Part shown: one piece after another, positions 1-6,431 of the stretch
How positions within the stretch are numbered: the stretch's first letter is position 1
Layout: every line of letters starts with the position of its first letter
Origin: an uncultured Clostridia bacterium
GTDB taxonomy: Bacteria > Bacillota > Clostridia > Christensenellales > Borkfalkiaceae
Direction of reading: 5' to 3'
Length of the DNA stretch: 10,170 nt
NCBI GenBank assembly: GCA_947632165.1
Contig: CANROI010000038.1
Location: 1 to 10,170 of the forward strand
Notes under the pieces: model-generated
Seen by the model: the letters and a program-made list of their open reading frames with translations, nothing else
What the model was told of the DNA's origin: nothing
The model's database searches: none
Position numbers and translations under genes: made by a program

Positions 1-1644
1 AGCCATATCGCCGTATGCCCCGATATACCCGTTGACCGCCGCGTTTTTCTCCGCGATGAACGCGGACAGGTCTCCGCCGCAGAGGGAAGAAATCTCCGCC
101 GCGATCTCCCGCTCCCCTCTCGTTTCCGGGGGAACGGATGCGGCCCGAAGTTCCAACTCCCCGAACGGATCGCCGCCGAGGACCGCATTCAGCTGCGCCT
201 CTGAGACTTTGATCTCGGCCTCGTCCTTCAGATATTGCTTTTCGAGGGCCTCCAAGGCCTCTATGCCGTCCACGCTGTACTTCGCGAAGATCGGCTCGAG
301 CACGGCACGCTGTTCCCTGAGCAGGGCCTCCGCCGCGGCGACGTCGACGTCGGCGGGCGCCAACCGCAGTTCCATGACGCCCGGGATCGTGAGGTCGACG
401 GCCTCGGAGAGGATCGCCTTTCCGTCCGCAAAGTCGATCGGCTCGCCCGTCCTGACGGAGGTGATCTCCATCCGGTTCCCGCCGTACATTCTGACCGCGG
501 CGGCAAGATTCATTCCGCAGAGCCGGTTCTCCGCCTCCCCGATCCTGCGCAGGGCGGACTTGGCGTCGCCGATCTCGCGCTCCGAAGGGCAGGCCTGCCC
601 CGCATGCGCCGCTTTCAGCGCGTTGAGCCCGTCGTAGACCTGCTTCACACGGGCATATTTCTCGAGTGCTTCGCGGTTCTGCTTTTCGAGGAGCAGCGCC
701 TGCGCCCGCCGCAGCTGCTCCGAACAGAGGGGCCAATTTTCCAGCGCCGCCGCATCCTTGCCGATCTCTCCCTCCAGCGAGCGCAGGTTCATTTCGAGGG
801 AATCGCGCCTCGCCAGCCGGGTTGCGTATTTGTCAAACCGCTCGTAGGCTTCCTCCGCCTTTCCGACCGCATCGCCCTTGGATTTGCAGAGATACAGCGC
901 GCTGTCGGCGGCCCTCTCATACTCCTTGATCCGGTCGATCACGGCATTCTTGTCCTCGAGGTCGTAATAGGCCGCCAGCACTTCGCCGAGCCCCTTCTGA
1001 TACCGTCCTCCCCCCGATTTTTTCACGGGCAGATGCGCGGCGGCGTCCCAATGGGCGCCCAATTCGTCGATCTTCTTCCCGATCGCCTCCCCGATCGCAT
1101 CCGGCGAGATCCCGTCGCTCTCCATGAACGCCTTCGTCAGAACTTCGGCGAGCTCTTGCTTGGCGTCCGTCTTCTTGGCGGCGTCGAGGATGTCCCCCAA
1201 GGAGACATCGGTATTGCGCTGGGAGGAAAACAGCATGTCCGCATACACGCCCTCGCCGTAGCCGAGGAGCTCTTTCAATCTCTCGTCCACCCTGTCCTGA
1301 TCACGGATGGAGCCGTCTGGCGTCGAAAGCGAAACGCGGGCGTCCTCGCCCCACTCTTTGGCGAGGGTATACGTTCCGTCCGCCGCCTCGAGACGAACCT
1401 TCCCGTCGATCGATTCGAGCTTCGTCTTGCCCTTCGCGACGCTCGGGAAATACGTCCCGATAAATTCCCGGTCGCTTCTGCCGTCGAGCCGCACCTTCTG
1501 GAACAGCGTCCTTGACAGGAGGTTGACGAGCGTGCTCTTGCCGCTCTCGTTTTTTCCGTAGACGATATTGATCCCGTCTCCGAAGGAGACGTCCATGTCC
1601 CTGACGCCCGCGAATTGTTCGCAGGAGATCCGCTTGATCTTCAT
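1..1644 (-). CDS. SbcC/YhaN-like SMC-type ATPase (3' end outside window)
   Basis: 548 codons are visible and the frame is still open at the left edge, so this is the N-terminal part of a larger protein. Residues 30-38 read GKNESGKST, the Walker A loop typical of the Rad50/SbcC/RecF-type AAA group. A Q-loop-like SSQR segment has its Gln near residue 142. From about residue 229 the sequence is charged and helical, consistent with a coiled-coil arm. A more beta-like insertion follows at about 385-440. No CxxC zinc hook is visible in this part. The start ATG is one base after the stop of the SbcD-like gene, preceded by a GGGAGG ribosome site about 10 bases upstream. Family knowledge: such ATPases pair with an SbcD/Mre11-type nuclease to process DNA ends and hairpins in the cytoplasm. 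Its length and domain form fit YhaN-type proteins as well as classical SbcC; the missing C-terminus prevents a decision. Confidence 0.88.
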   Translation of the reverse strand, partial: MKIKRISCEQFAGVRDMDVSFGDGINIVYGKNESGKSTLVNLLSRTLFQKVRLDGRSDREFIGTYFPSVAKGKTKLESIDGKVRLEAADGTYTLAKEWGEDARVSLSTPDGSIRDQDRVDERLKELLGYGEGVYADMLFSSQRNTDVSLGDILDAAKKTDAKQELAEVLTKAFMESDGISPDAIGEAIGKKIDELGAHWDAAAHLPVKKSGGGRYQKGLGEVLAAYYDLEDKNAVIDRIKEYERAADSALYLCKSKGDAVGKAEEAYERFDKYATRLARRDSLEMNLRSLEGEIGKDAAALENWPLCSEQLRRAQALLLEKQNREALEKYARVKQVYDGLNALKAAHAGQACPSEREIGDAKSALRRIGEAENRLCGMNLAAAVRMYGGNRMEITSVRTGEPIDFADGKAILSEAVDLTIPGVMELRLAPADVDVAAAEALLREQRAVLEPIFAKYSVDGIEALEALEKQYLKDEAEIKVSEAQLNAVLGGDPFGELELRAASVPPETRGEREIAAEISSLCGGDLSAFIAEKNAAVNGYIGAYGDMA

Positions 1645-1645
1645 T

Positions 1646-2767
1646 TTATCTGCCCTCCCTCAACGATTTCAACAGGTCATAGGCGAGCTGCGCCTCCTTG
1701 GGATCGGGGAGAAGCGCCTTCAGAAAGTTCGCCGAAAACGACGTCTCCGGGAACTCGGATCCGATCAGCTCGCTCGTGATCATCTTTGTAAGATCGGTGT
1801 CGTCGAAGGAGCTCTCGAGGAATCTGCGGAGGCAGCCTTCCGCGATCTCCTGCCGCGCCTCGTATTCCGCCTGCGAGACGGCGCCCGAGACGGTGAGATC
1901 CACGACGCTCCGGTCGCCGATGTCGGCAAGCCCCTGTTCGATCAGATGCTGCATCTCGCCCGCCTTCACGGGGATCTCCCTGCGGTAGAAGCGCAGGTTC
2001 CCCGACACCGTCTTCTTCGCGCGGACGGTCTTGTCCTCTCCGATCTCGATGAGAAAGCAGCAGCCCTCGGTGTTGTTGTGGACGTCCCTCTGCACATGCG
2101 TTCCCGCGTTGAAGATGCGCTCCCCCGCGGCATAGGCGTCCGTTCTGAGGTCCCTCGGGAAGGGAACATGGGTATGCCCGATCAGCCAGACGTCGACGGG
2201 GATACGCTCGAGTTCGTCCCGCCGCATCAGGAAGTACCGCCCCTCGTTGTCGATCGTCTCGCCCTCCACCGCGCCATGGGCAATGCCGATGCGGTAGACG
2301 CCGTCTTTGGGAATATTTTCCCGCCGGATCCAATCGAGGTTGTTCTTTTCGGAATGGGGCATCGTGCAGAGCGCGGGATAGAGCACGGCGCGCTCATCCC
2401 CCACCGCGACCTCATAGGGCCTGCATTCGGAGAGCAGCAGGATGTTGTCCGTCGTCTGCATGATCTCCCTGAAGTACTGCCAGACCTTCACGTCTTTCCC
2501 GTAGTAGTCGTGATTGCCGGGCAGCACGGCGACCGTCCCCCTGAACAGAGAGAGTTTTTCCAGGACCGCCCTGACGTCCCGCTTCGGGACGTCCGTATGC
2601 TCGAACAGATCGCCCGTGATCACAAACAGCGAACAATGCTCCGAATTGGCGGTACGGACCATGCCGTCGAAGGCCGAAATGCGGGCCTCGACGAGCTGCT
2701 CCGCCCGCTCGTGGCTCGCATACCTGAGCCCGATGTGGTTGTCTCCCGTCATAAAGATCCTTAACAT
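1646..2767 (-). CDS. sbcD: SbcD/Mre11-like DNA repair exonuclease (metallophosphoesterase)
   Basis: This 373-residue protein has the full calcineurin-type phosphoesterase motif set: GDNHIG at 8-13 (Asp9, His11), GDLFE at 52-56, GNHD at 84-87, a His in AHG near 164, and GHTH at 197-200. These residues bind the two-metal centre used for phosphodiester cleavage. The region after about residue 240 would be the capping and partner-binding part. The length fits the SbcD/YhaO group, and the next gene in the operon is the SbcC-like ATPase, its expected partner; the stop TAA and the partner's ATG are separated by one base. The start ATG follows GAGGAAAAGC, a reasonable ribosome site. Expected role: manganese-dependent nuclease of an SbcCD-type complex. 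The distinction between SbcD and YhaO cannot be made here. Confidence 0.9.
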   Translation of the reverse strand: MLRIFMTGDNHIGLRYASHERAEQLVEARISAFDGMVRTANSEHCSLFVITGDLFEHTDVPKRDVRAVLEKLSLFRGTVAVLPGNHDYYGKDVKVWQYFREIMQTTDNILLLSECRPYEVAVGDERAVLYPALCTMPHSEKNNLDWIRRENIPKDGVYRIGIAHGAVEGETIDNEGRYFLMRRDELERIPVDVWLIGHTHVPFPRDLRTDAYAAGERIFNAGTHVQRDVHNNTEGCCFLIEIGEDKTVRAKKTVSGNLRFYRREIPVKAGEMQHLIEQGLADIGDRSVVDLTVSGAVSQAEYEARQEIAEGCLRRFLESSFDDTDLTKMITSELIGSEFPETSFSANFLKALLPDPKEAQLAYDLLKSLREGR

Positions 2768-2829
2768 GCTTTTCCTCGCTTCCGCGCCGCCCTTGTGGAT
2801 CGGCGCGTCATTTTTCCCGTCGTAACTGC

Positions 2830-2863
2830 ATTATAGCACACCGAACATGACAATGGTAGTCAT
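2830..2863 (-). promoter_or_regulatory. extended -10 promoter with overlapping inverted repeat, upstream of sbcD-like gene
   Basis: On the minus strand 2838-2830 reads TGCTATAAT, a perfect extended -10 element, 63 bases upstream of the sbcD-like start. No good -35 hexamer sits 16-18 bases upstream. That position is instead covered by an inverted repeat at 2847-2863 with perfect 5-base arms (ATGAC, 7-base spacer, GTCAT). Such an overlap is typical of a repressor or activator site. The repeat loosely resembles a 7-1-7 Fur-family box, but the binding protein is unknown. Confidence 0.55.
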
Positions 2864-2892
2864 ATTTGAAAAAATATTTGCCCGAGGCACGC

Positions 2893-2922
2893 GCAAAGCA
2901 GCCCGAAAACGGACTGCTTTGC
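2893..2922 (-). terminator. 13-bp hairpin after dtxR-family gene, possible terminator without adjacent T-run
   Basis: A 13-bp stem with a TTTT loop (minus strand) lies 27 bases after the stop of the DtxR-family gene. One position pairs as U-G only in the minus-strand RNA and would be a C-A mismatch in the plus-strand RNA, so the hairpin belongs to the leftward transcript. No T-tract follows directly; a T-rich stretch comes about 18 bases later. It may act as a weak terminator or a 3'-end stabiliser. Confidence 0.45.
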
Positions 2923-2949
2923 AATTTTCTCCCGGGACCATGGGGTCAT

Positions 2950-3315
2950 TCAATTTGTCTCAATATATTTTTTTAGAATTTCGAACATATCGTCCGAGAT
3001 GACATGTTCGATCCTGCAGGCGTTGGATTCCGCAAGCGCACGGTCGGCGCCGACCGCCATCAGCGCCTTGGTGATGACCTGGTGGCGCTCATAGACGCCC
3101 GCCGCTTTTGCTTGCCCCGCCGGGGTCAGCGTGATGTCTCCCGTGCCGTCGATGGTGATGTAGCCCTTTCTGACAAGCAGATTCACCGCGCGGGACACGC
3201 TCGATTTGGCATAGCCGAGCTCCTCCACCACGTCGATCGACCGCACATTCGCGAGTTTCCGCTTCAAAAGCAGGATCGTTTCGAGGTACATTTCCTCCGA
3301 TTCATGCGACTTCAT
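2950..3315 (-). CDS. DtxR/MntR-family metal-dependent transcriptional repressor
   Basis: The 121-residue protein matches the short DtxR/MntR architecture: an N-terminal winged helix (about 1-65, recognition helix around YAKSSVSRAV at 35-44) and a metal-binding/dimerisation domain (about 66-121). There is no C-terminal SH3 domain. Candidate metal ligands are Met9, Glu12, His78, Cys100, Glu103 and His104, within EEMYLE and ACRIEH. Met and Cys at positions 9 and 100 match the DtxR iron-type primary site, where MntR has Asp and Glu. This favours iron or another softer metal over manganese, but that is inference. The start ATG is preceded by AAGGGGGAAACGAA, a strong ribosome site. The gene has its own promoter and flanking terminators, so it is probably monocistronic. 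No transporter gene lies beside it, so its targets are elsewhere or include itself. Confidence 0.9.
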   Translation of the reverse strand: MKSHESEEMYLETILLLKRKLANVRSIDVVEELGYAKSSVSRAVNLLVRKGYITIDGTGDITLTPAGQAKAAGVYERHQVITKALMAVGADRALAESNACRIEHVISDDMFEILKKYIETN

Positions 3316-3357
3316 TTCGTTTCCCCCTTGCGCCCGCCGCGGGCGCCGACCGGTTCT

Positions 3358-3386
3358 ATTATACGCCGTTTTTCACATTTTGTAAA
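3358..3386 (-). promoter_or_regulatory. sigma-A-type promoter of dtxR-family gene
   Basis: On the minus strand TTTACA (3386-3381) and TATAAT (3363-3358) are separated by exactly 17 bases, 43 bases upstream of the start codon. An 8-bp perfect inverted repeat (GCCGACCG at 3345-3352, CGGTCGGC at 3389-3396) brackets the promoter core and could be a paired regulator site. Confidence 0.8.
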
Positions 3387-3396
3387 GACGGTCGGC

Positions 3397-3421
3397 AAAA
3401 AAACTTACAATTTTTTGCAAG
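3397..3421 (-). terminator. intrinsic terminator of the tyrosine phosphatase gene
   Basis: In the leftward RNA a 7-bp stem (CUUGCAA with UUGUAAG, one G-U pair, AAAA loop) is followed directly by seven U. It lies about 33 bases after the phosphatase stop and only 10 bases upstream of the dtxR -35 hexamer, so it insulates the two units. Confidence 0.75.
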
Positions 3422-3454
3422 AATTTTCCGAATTTCCCAGTATTTGACAGGATT

Positions 3455-3919
3455 TTACGGTTTTCCCGCCGCAGCGAGCGCGGCGGCGAGTGCGGAGCAG
3501 CCTTTTGCGATCTCCTCGTAAGTGCTGTCGTAATCCCCCGTGTACCAAGGATCCGCGATCTCCCGCCCCTCACCCGAAAATTCGGTCAGAAGCCGCACCT
3601 TGCGGGCGTTCTTTTCCCCCACGATCCGCTTCATGTCGCGGAGGTTTGCCTCGTCCATTCCGATGAGAAGATCGTACGTCTCGCCGTCCTCCCGCGTCAT
3701 GAGCCGCGCCCGATGGGGCACGAGCGGCACCCCTTCGCGCGCCAATTTCTCCCTACTCAAACGGTGGGGAATGTGCCCGAGCTCGTCCGGATGCGTCGCC
3801 GCGGAGCCGATTACAAATCTGTCAAATATTTCCATTTTCTTAAGTATATTCGACATAATGCTTTCCGCCATCGGCGATCGGCAGATATTTCCGTGACAAA
3901 CGAACAAAATTTTATACAT
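3455..3919 (-). CDS. low-molecular-weight protein tyrosine phosphatase
   Basis: This 154-residue protein begins with the LMW-PTP signature VCHGNICRSP at residues 7-16: nucleophile Cys8, phosphate-binding Arg14 and Ser15. The second essential element, Asp-Pro with the general acid Asp123 followed by WYTG, is present near the C-terminus. Length and both motifs are complete, so it should be an active cytoplasmic phosphatase acting on phosphotyrosine, or possibly phosphoarginine as in some Firmicute relatives; the substrate cannot be read from sequence. A GTG two codons upstream (3925) is possible, but the AAAAGGTG ribosome site lies at the proper distance only for the ATG at 3919. It is divergent from the Xre regulator across a 132-bp gap. 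No strong promoter was found for it there. Confidence 0.92.
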   Translation of the reverse strand: MYKILFVCHGNICRSPMAESIMSNILKKMEIFDRFVIGSAATHPDELGHIPHRLSREKLAREGVPLVPHRARLMTREDGETYDLLIGMDEANLRDMKRIVGEKNARKVRLLTEFSGEGREIADPWYTGDYDSTYEEIAKGCSALAAALAAAGKP

Positions 3920-4016
3920 TTTCACACCTTTTTGTAAAGTCGTTAATAACCTGAACGCTTTTTCACTTTTGCCTATGAAATAATTGGGGTTTTTCGAAAA
4001 ATTCCTTCAAAAATTG

Positions 4017-4045
4017 TTGCAATATCCATCATTTTCAGTTATAAT
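4017..4045 (+). promoter_or_regulatory. sigma-A-type promoter of xre, predicted leaderless start
   Basis: TTGCAA (4017-4022) and TATAAT (4040-4045) are separated by 17 bases. The normal start point, seven bases after the -10, is 4052, which is the A of the xre start codon. A perfect 12-bp palindrome (TTTTTCGAAAAA, 3990-4001) lies just upstream of the -35 and could be a regulator site for either divergent gene. Confidence 0.8.
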
Positions 4046-4051
4046 GGGGTC

Positions 4052-4255
4052 ATGAAAGTTTTTTCTGAACGTCTCATGGAGATGCGCAAAGAGAGAGGTC
4101 TGTCCCAAGCTACCGTGGCAAGAGACTTGGGGGTGAGCCTTGGTATCGTCTGCTATTGGGAAACCAATAAGAGCGATCCCACCGCTTCCAACATTGCCAA
4201 GGTCGCGCGTTACTTCAACGTATCGTCAGACTATTTGCTCGGCCTTGCTGATTGA
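4052..4255 (+). CDS. small Xre/Cro-family HTH regulator
   Basis: The 67-residue protein is essentially one Cro/C1-type helix-turn-helix domain: FSERLMEMRKERGLSQ (4-19), then the HTH itself (about 18-40) and the usual ending NVSSDYLLGLAD. It has no extra dimerisation or sensor domain. The first Met fits the family pattern (MKxFSERL) better than Met9 or Met11, although no proper ribosome site precedes it. This agrees with the promoter placing the transcript start at the ATG. It is the only rightward gene in the window and is divergent from the phosphatase. Likely a DNA-binding repressor, possibly autoregulatory; its targets are unknown. Such short regulators can derive from phage or mobile elements, but no other phage gene is nearby. 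Confidence 0.9.
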   Translation: MKVFSERLMEMRKERGLSQATVARDLGVSLGIVCYWETNKSDPTASNIAKVARYFNVSSDYLLGLAD

Positions 4256-4346
4256 GACCCAACCGAATCTACAACTGAATACATATTTTTCACAGCACGC
4301 CGTGCTGTTCGATTCGCCGAGACCCGGGAATATTTTGAAAAAACAA

Positions 4347-4379
4347 CTCTGCCCCAGTGCGGGGGCGGAGATTTTTTTT
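4347..4379. terminator. bidirectional intrinsic terminator between xre and M50-like gene
   Basis: A 9-bp GC-rich stem (one G-U pair in the rightward RNA) with a 6-base loop is followed on the plus strand by A and eight T. On the minus strand it is followed by TTGTTTTTT. It can therefore end both the xre transcript and the leftward yabP-to-protease transcript, whose last stop is 42 bases away. A smaller 7-bp hairpin lies between xre and this site at 4292-4308. Confidence 0.85.
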
Positions 4380-4420
4380 GCTCGCCCGCCGCTGCGGGGT
4401 TTTCGGCTCCTCCGCGGCGC

Positions 4421-5308
4421 TCAGTCCTCCGCCTGCTTCCTCTGCTCCATGCGCGCTTCAAGCGCGTTGACACCCGCAAGCGGGCTCTTTTTTTTGCGGA
4501 ACACGCCCGCAAAATATCCGAGGTAGCGGACGGCCTCCTCCAGCTCCTCCGGCGCGAGCTCCTCGGCGAGCGAACTCAGGCGGAGCAGGACCCCGTGGGC
4601 GGCGTCCTCCTCCCCCGCCGCGAGAAGATACTGCGCGCGCAGCAGCAGCAGCGCGTGATAGGCGGGCAGATCCTCCCGCACGACGGGCGTCTCGAACAGG
4701 CGCTCCCGCTTCAGATCGGAAAACGAGCCGCCGAAGAGGATCCCCTGCGCCTCGAGCACGCGCAGCGCGATCTCCTCCTCGGGCGCCTTTTTGAGCAGCC
4801 CGAACAGGACGGCGCCGTCCGTCTTCCCGGCGGGCAGTTCCGCGGGCAGGAGCGCGCGCACGCCCTCATAGAGGCAAAACCCCGAAAAACATCCGCAAAA
4901 GACGGTCACGGGGTGCGCGGGGAGCGCGAGCCACAGCGCGAGCAATATGCCGCCCGCAAGGAGATCCAGCGCGGCCCCGCCGAGCGTGAAGGCGAGAAAC
5001 TTCCCCTTGACCCGCCTGCCGTTTTTGGGGAACATCGCGGTCATCGCGCAGCCGTTCTCAAAGAGCGAGAAGCGGAAGGCGGCGAGTTCCATGCCCGCAA
5101 GCGTGCCGAAGATCAAATGCCCGCACTCATGCAAAAACACGGGGAGACGGATGAGCACGGCAAGGAGCGCCAGACAGAGCGCGACCATCCCCCAATCCGA
5201 TTCGCGGGCGGTAAGAAACGCCACCGCGATCAGACCTCCGCCGCCGAGCGCCAGAAAGAGCGCCGCGTCGCAGATGTAATAGAGGATCCTCTTACTTCTT
5301 CCGCTCAT
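4421..5308 (-). CDS. M50-like integral membrane zinc metalloprotease
   Basis: The protein (295 residues from the chosen start) has hydrophobic segments at about 8-33, 41-59, 104-130 and 133-153. HECGH at residues 60-64 is a HExxH zinc motif at the end of a membrane segment, as in M50 (site-2 protease-like) enzymes. Asp164 in GKTDG is a plausible third zinc ligand. The last 120 or so residues are soluble and helical, rich in Leu, Ala and Glu, possibly a TPR-like protein-binding tail. I chose the ATG at 5308 because it overlaps the phosphatase stop as ATGA and follows GAGGGGG at good spacing; an ATG 21 bases upstream would lengthen the overlap. It is the last gene of the yabP operon. Whether it is related to SpoIVFB or has an unrelated substrate is unknown; SpoIVFB-type sequence detail is not evident. 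Confidence 0.75.
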   Translation of the reverse strand: MSGRSKRILYYICDAALFLALGGGGLIAVAFLTARESDWGMVALCLALLAVLIRLPVFLHECGHLIFGTLAGMELAAFRFSLFENGCAMTAMFPKNGRRVKGKFLAFTLGGAALDLLAGGILLALWLALPAHPVTVFCGCFSGFCLYEGVRALLPAELPAGKTDGAVLFGLLKKAPEEEIALRVLEAQGILFGGSFSDLKRERLFETPVVREDLPAYHALLLLRAQYLLAAGEEDAAHGVLLRLSSLAEELAPEELEEAVRYLGYFAGVFRKKKSPLAGVNALEARMEQRKQAED

Positions 5309-6159
5309 ACCAACCCCCTCAGGATGCAATATCCCTCCAGATTGTCCCGATCGGAGGCGAACACCTCCGCAAGGGACAGTTTTTCCATGATCTTTTCGAG
5401 CAACAACGTGCCGCCCGCGATGATGTCCGCGCGGCGGGGATCCATGCCCTCCATCCGCCGGCGCTCCTCCACGGTGCGAAAAAAGAGCTCGTCCGCAAGC
5501 GCACGGATCTCCTCCAAAGTCATCGGAAGGTCTTGAATGCGCGCGCCGTCGTAGGAGCCGAGGCGCAGTTTCAGGCAGGCGAGCGTGCTCGCCGTGCCGC
5601 CGATCGCATAGACCCGTCCGGCCGGCCTCACGCCCTCAAACGGCCCGATCGCAGCATCGATCGCCGCCTCGAGCGCTTCCCGCCGGTCGCCGCAGACGTC
5701 GAACAGGCGCACCGCCCCGATGTCGAGACTGCGGGAGAAGACGATCCCGCCCCCTTCTCTCAGGCACAGCTCCGTACTCGCGCCGCCGATATCGAGAATG
5801 CCCCCGTCCGCGTCGCCGAGCGCGCCAAAAAGCCCGAGCATGGCCTCTTCGGCGCCCGATACAACGTCGACGTCCAGCCCGCACAGCTCCTTCACTCGCG
5901 CGCAAAACGCCCTCCCGTTTTCGGAGGAGCGGACCGCGGCGGTCGCAAAGGCATACGCCTCCCCGCCCAAGGCCCTGCCCTCCGCGGCAAATCCCGCAAC
6001 CGCCTGCGCCGTGCGCTCGATCGCCTCCGGCCGAAGGCGGCCCGCAGCCGCAAGCCCCTCGCCGAGACGGGTCGTGTTGATCCGCTTATAGAAAGTTCCG
6101 TCCGCCCTCACAAGCAAAAGGCGAACGGAATTGGAACCGATATCAATGATTGCTTTCAT
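5305..6159 (-). CDS. Ppx/GppA-family phosphatase, short form
   Basis: This 284-residue protein has the sugar kinase/actin-fold phosphate-binding motifs of exopolyphosphatase/guanosine pentaphosphatase: DIGSNSVRLLL from residue 6, SGAEEA around 101-106 (with the conserved Glu), DIGGAST at 123-129 and IGGTAST at 186-192. It is the short single-module form, lacking the C-terminal HD-like region of the roughly 500-residue E. coli enzymes. It probably hydrolyses polyphosphate or pppGpp; which one cannot be decided here. I prefer the ATG at 6159, which overlaps the divIC-like stop by one base (TAATG) and has GGATGG upstream; an ATG three codons earlier is less well placed. It overlaps the following M50-like gene by four bases, so the two are probably translationally coupled. 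A Ppx/GppA gene next to divIC is, as I recall, common in Clostridia. Confidence 0.9.
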   Translation of the reverse strand: MKAIIDIGSNSVRLLLVRADGTFYKRINTTRLGEGLAAAGRLRPEAIERTAQAVAGFAAEGRALGGEAYAFATAAVRSSENGRAFCARVKELCGLDVDVVSGAEEAMLGLFGALGDADGGILDIGGASTELCLREGGGIVFSRSLDIGAVRLFDVCGDRREALEAAIDAAIGPFEGVRPAGRVYAIGGTASTLACLKLRLGSYDGARIQDLPMTLEEIRALADELFFRTVEERRRMEGMDPRRADIIAGGTLLLEKIMEKLSLAEVFASDRDNLEGYCILRGLV

Positions 6160-6431
6160 TAACGCCATCCGTATTGGCGCGCAAGGCGATAGAGCCCCAA
6201 CGTCGAACTGTAATAGTCCATTGCGCTCTTCCCCTGCTCGAGCAGCTGTTCATGCTGCTGCAGCGCCGTTTCGTATTCCTTGTCCCGTGCGGTGAGGACG
6301 CCGATTTGCACAAACTGTACGATGAGTATGATGAGTAAGAACACGATCAGAAGCACGCCCGCAACCGTCGCCCCTACCGCGATCTTCTTTGCTTTCTCTT
6401 CCGAAATGTTCCCCTTGATATTCGCCGCCAT
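6159..6431 (-). CDS. divIC: septum formation initiator protein, DivIC/FtsL-like
   Basis: The 90-residue protein has a short cytoplasmic N-terminus, one strong membrane helix (about 17-42) and an extracellular coiled coil (about 46-70, with LQQHEQLLEQ). It ends at LARQYGWR, which resembles the conserved LAR-Y end of the septum initiator family. By family it would be a bitopic divisome protein acting with FtsL and DivIB at the septum. Identity rests on topology and on the gene order yabP-yabQ-divIC, which is the B. subtilis order. The start has a strong AAGGGAG ribosome site 5 bases upstream. It begins inside yabQ, overlapping that gene by 58 bases, and a sigma-A-type promoter lies about 40 bases upstream within yabQ. 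Confidence 0.82.
   Translation of the reverse strand: MAANIKGNISEEKAKKIAVGATVAGVLLIVFLLIILIVQFVQIGVLTARDKEYETALQQHEQLLEQGKSAMDYYSSTLGLYRLARQYGWR

Noticed and set aside
235..1515. Long rightward open frame of 426 codons
   Set aside because: It lies opposite the SbcC-like ATPase, has no recognisable domain or ribosome site, and has the Arg/Leu-rich composition of an antisense shadow in GC-rich DNA.
1568..2764. Rightward open frame of 398 codons opposite the sbcD-like gene
   Set aside because: The minus-strand frame carries all metallophosphoesterase motifs; the plus frame has none and looks like a shadow.
4595..5536. Rightward open frame of 313 codons opposite the M50-like and Ppx genes
   Set aside because: It spans two well-supported minus-strand genes and has low-complexity Glu/Arg/Gln composition.
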